NCBI RefSeq assembly: GCF_002954265.1
Contig: NZ_PPSL01000001.1
Coordinates: 1,101,374 to 1,165,373 of the forward strand
Source of the DNA: Flavipsychrobacter stenotrophus
Lineage (GTDB): Bacteria; Bacteroidota; Bacteroidia; Chitinophagales; Chitinophagaceae
Direction: 5' to 3'
Length of the DNA: 64,000 nt
Shown: piece by piece, positions 62,426 through 64,000 of the stretch
Numbering within the stretch: position 1 is the stretch's first letter
How the letters are laid out: every line of letters starts with the position of its first letter
The notes under the pieces: model-generated
What the model saw: the letters and a program-made list of their open reading frames with translations, nothing else
Databases searched by the model: none
Told to the model about the DNA's origin: nothing
Program-made: the position numbers and the translations under genes

Positions 62426-62936
62426 TTACAGTCAGGGTTACATTGAAAGAACCTGAAGACGGGTAATTGTAGGTTGGTGAAGAACCTGAAGTTGTATCAC
62501 CATTTCCGAAGCTCCACTTACAGGTGAAAGGAGGATGCGTGCCTGTTGACGTATTTCCAAATGTTATAGGAGTTCCCAGGCACACTGTTGAATCTGTTAC
62601 AGTAAAGTTGACTGAGGGAGGTGGGTAAACTGTAATCGTATGGGTAATGCGGCTCGTGTCTAATGAGCCATTATACGCAGTTAGAGTTATTATATAGTTT
62701 CCCGGTGTTGTATAAGTGCATGCCGCATCGGTTTGTGTAATTAGGCCAGCTCCGTCCCCTAGATCCCAAATGAATCCTGTTGTATCACCAATAGATGTAT
62801 TGGTAAAACTGACGACTAATGGGGAGCAACCCGCTACATGATCAATAGTGAAACTTGCATGTACTGCCCCCTCCGCGAAGAAACTAACAAAAGATAGTAA
62901 GATAACTGCAAAGTATTTGAAGAAGAGCTTTTGCAT
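62343..62936 (-). CDS. T9SS PKD/Ig protein, N-terminal part (frameshifted from the main part)
   Basis: 197-residue open frame; about the first 179 are the real protein. Signal peptide MQKLFFKYFAVILLSFVSFFAEG, then two PKD domains (FIWDLGDGAGL ... YTTPGNYIITL and CKWSFGNGDTTSG ... YPSSGSFNVTL). The second ends in VIDTMGCSNF, where the reading frame is lost. The other frame gives YPYPVIPPFVVPDHLCIGES, a natural continuation. The overlap of the two frames and the intact domains on both sides show one original gene. Confidence 0.85.
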   Translation of the reverse strand: MQKLFFKYFAVILLSFVSFFAEGAVHASFTIDHVAGCSPLVVSFTNTSIGDTTGFIWDLGDGAGLITQTDAACTYTTPGNYIITLTAYNGSLDTSRITHTITVYPPPSVNFTVTDSTVCLGTPITFGNTSTGTHPPFTCKWSFGNGDTTSGSSPTYNYPSSGSFNVTLTVIDTMGCSNFLSLSSNSTICRAGSFVYW

Positions 62937-63071
62937 ATGATTAGATTTTGAAATAGTGAATGAATAATATTTACAAGGGATAGGATTTAAACTTACAAAA
63001 GTTAATTTATTTATTATAATTTTTCATACCGTGAAAAATACCCTTTTATATACCAAATATTTCACAGGTAG

Positions 63072-63650
63072 TGCTTTCTACTAGAAGGTTATAACGATAA
63101 TCCTGAACCCTATTCATTCTATTTTATAAAAAACGCTGACGCTATATACGTAGCTGCTGTGTTTGATATGACGTACGACTTACATGCCTATGTATTACCT
63201 AACTTTCGTAAACAAGGTCATTTATCCTTGGCCTTGCCCCAATCAATTATACCTCATCTTTTACGCAACAGATCAGAGCAACGAATAACAATAGACAAAA
63301 GCAGACTTGGAGAAAAAGGATATAACGCATCGCAAAGTGTAGCACTAAGAGCAGGATTTTATAAAGTTGCCGAGGCAGAAGGAAATATTACTTATGTCAT
63401 AACCGAAGAGAGTGCAGATATTTCTTTCATCAATGGCGAAGACAAGCAAATTCCAAAAAAGAGAATTGAAGAGCTACAAAAGCAAATTAACTTCTTATCT
63501 CGTTCAGCTTTAGTTCTACGAAGTGAATTGGAGATTCATACAGGAGTAAATGAATACACCGAGGAGTTAAAAGGATTATCAGACGAAATAACTCGTCACA
63601 TTATAAAAGTTGAGAACTTTTGGATTAAACATCAAAGAGAATCGCAGTAA
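63072..63650 (+). pseudogene. Acetyltransferase-like gene with lost 5' end
   Basis: The frame is open from 63072 (after TAG) to the stop at 63650. Before the first usable start (GTG 63159, ATG 63168) it already reads as protein: EGYNDNPEPYSFYFIKNADA. DLHAYVLPNFRKQGHLS fits the pyrophosphate-binding loop of GNAT acetyltransferases (RKQGHL for RGQGLG), followed by IIPHLL and ASQSVALRAGFYKV. The C-terminal 60 residues (RIEELQKQINFLSR... to NFWIKHQRESQ) form a charged coiled-coil-like tail not usual in GNATs. The 5' end of the domain seems deleted, so I call it a fragment. Confidence 0.5.
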
Positions 63651-63703
63651 TATACCAAGTATAACTGCACTTTTTGTAGATCTATTGTTACTTATAAGAA
63701 TCA

Positions 63704-63738
63704 AAAACGCCTGTAAATATTGATTTTACAGGCGTTTT
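63704..63738 (+). terminator. Intrinsic terminator, likely bidirectional
   Basis: Perfect 14-bp stem AAAACGCCTGTAAA / TTTACAGGCGTTTT (63704-63717, 63725-63738) with a 7-base loop. It sits 53 bases after the acetyltransferase-like stop and can also end the minus-strand gene at the window's edge. Confidence 0.85.
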
Positions 63739-63881
63739 CGTGAAATCTTGAGTGCCCCAGACAGGAAGTTTATCGAACCAATTGATGGACATATTTAGGC
63801 GGTTGTTTACACTTCAGCTATAGTACCTTGGTTGTAGGCGAGTCCCGAAAAGGAGACTCGACGGGGACGGAGGCATGAAAA

Positions 63882-64000
63882 TTATTGCTTCCACGACTGT
63901 GTATTTATCATTCTCATCAGCATATTACCTCGGCCTGTAAGATCCTCAGACTTATTAGATAGTATAATAAGCCCATTTCCGAAAATCGTATCAATGGCAA
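63882..64000 (-). CDS. C-terminal 38 residues of an unknown protein (runs off the window)
   Basis: The minus strand is open from the edge to TAA at 63882-63884: AIDTIFGNGLIILSNKSEDL then TGRGNMLMRMINTQSWKQ. No family recognised; support is only an unbroken frame of 38 sense codons with plausible residue use. Its stop lies 144 bases from the terminator at 63704-63738, and the gap holds a short inverted repeat GAGTC ... GACTC (63839-63859). Confidence 0.5.
   Translation of the reverse strand, partial: AIDTIFGNGLIILSNKSEDLTGRGNMLMRMINTQSWKQ

Overview
The window reads as part of a chromosome of a Bacteroidota bacterium, most plausibly from the Chitinophagaceae/Chitinophagales side (inference from protein style, no search run). 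The evidence is several type IX secretion system (T9SS) cargo proteins with C-terminal sorting domains ending in lysine-rich tails such as RLVKE or KFVKE, GldN-like proteins, a hybrid histidine kinase carrying its own AraC output domain, Bacteroidota-type -7 boxes (TAnnTTTG), weak Shine-Dalgarno signals, and stacks of Ig/PKD/NHL repeats in secreted proteins. I see no rRNA, tRNA or CRISPR array.

Layout. 1-7 kb is core: the start of a GreA-like protein, mtaB, two small lipoproteins, birA divergent from rsfS-ftsH. 7-15 kb holds a T9SS cargo gene split by an in-frame amber stop, a TPR-sensing hybrid two-component regulator, an Ig-repeat lipoprotein, an intact T9SS cargo gene and an ECF sigma factor. 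15-21 kb is one 1802-residue T9SS protein with two NHL propellers around a stack of Ig-like modules. 21-30 kb has secreted proteins, two small beta-flower-type repeat proteins, an AsmA-like protein, a flippase and a DUF4184 membrane protein. 30-46.5 kb is one giant T9SS adhesin gene (about 5,339 residues if read through) broken by one extra G in a run of ten. 46.5-48.2 kb is gene-poor and full of inverted and direct repeats. 48.2-50.7 kb is an operon of three secreted GldN-like proteins carrying four GldN-like domains. 50.9-52.5 kb has an OsmC/iron-sulfur pair and a porin-like protein. 52.5-54 kb has an Abi/UG-like reverse transcriptase whose 3' end abuts the first codons of an integrase, probably a deletion scar. 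54-63 kb has two PKD-rich T9SS proteins, the second with a one-base frameshift. The end holds a 5'-truncated acetyltransferase-like gene and the 3' end of an unknown gene.

How it fits together. The dominant theme is the cell surface: at least six T9SS cargo genes occupy more than half of the window, and three of them are interrupted by a single stop or a single-base shift. These may be real pseudogenization, on/off switching (most plausible at the G10 tract) or base-call errors; raw reads would decide. The GldN-like operon is the most interesting candidate for an undescribed system, because GldN is a periplasmic ring component of T9SS and here four copies of its domain occur with no GldK, GldL or GldM gene beside them.
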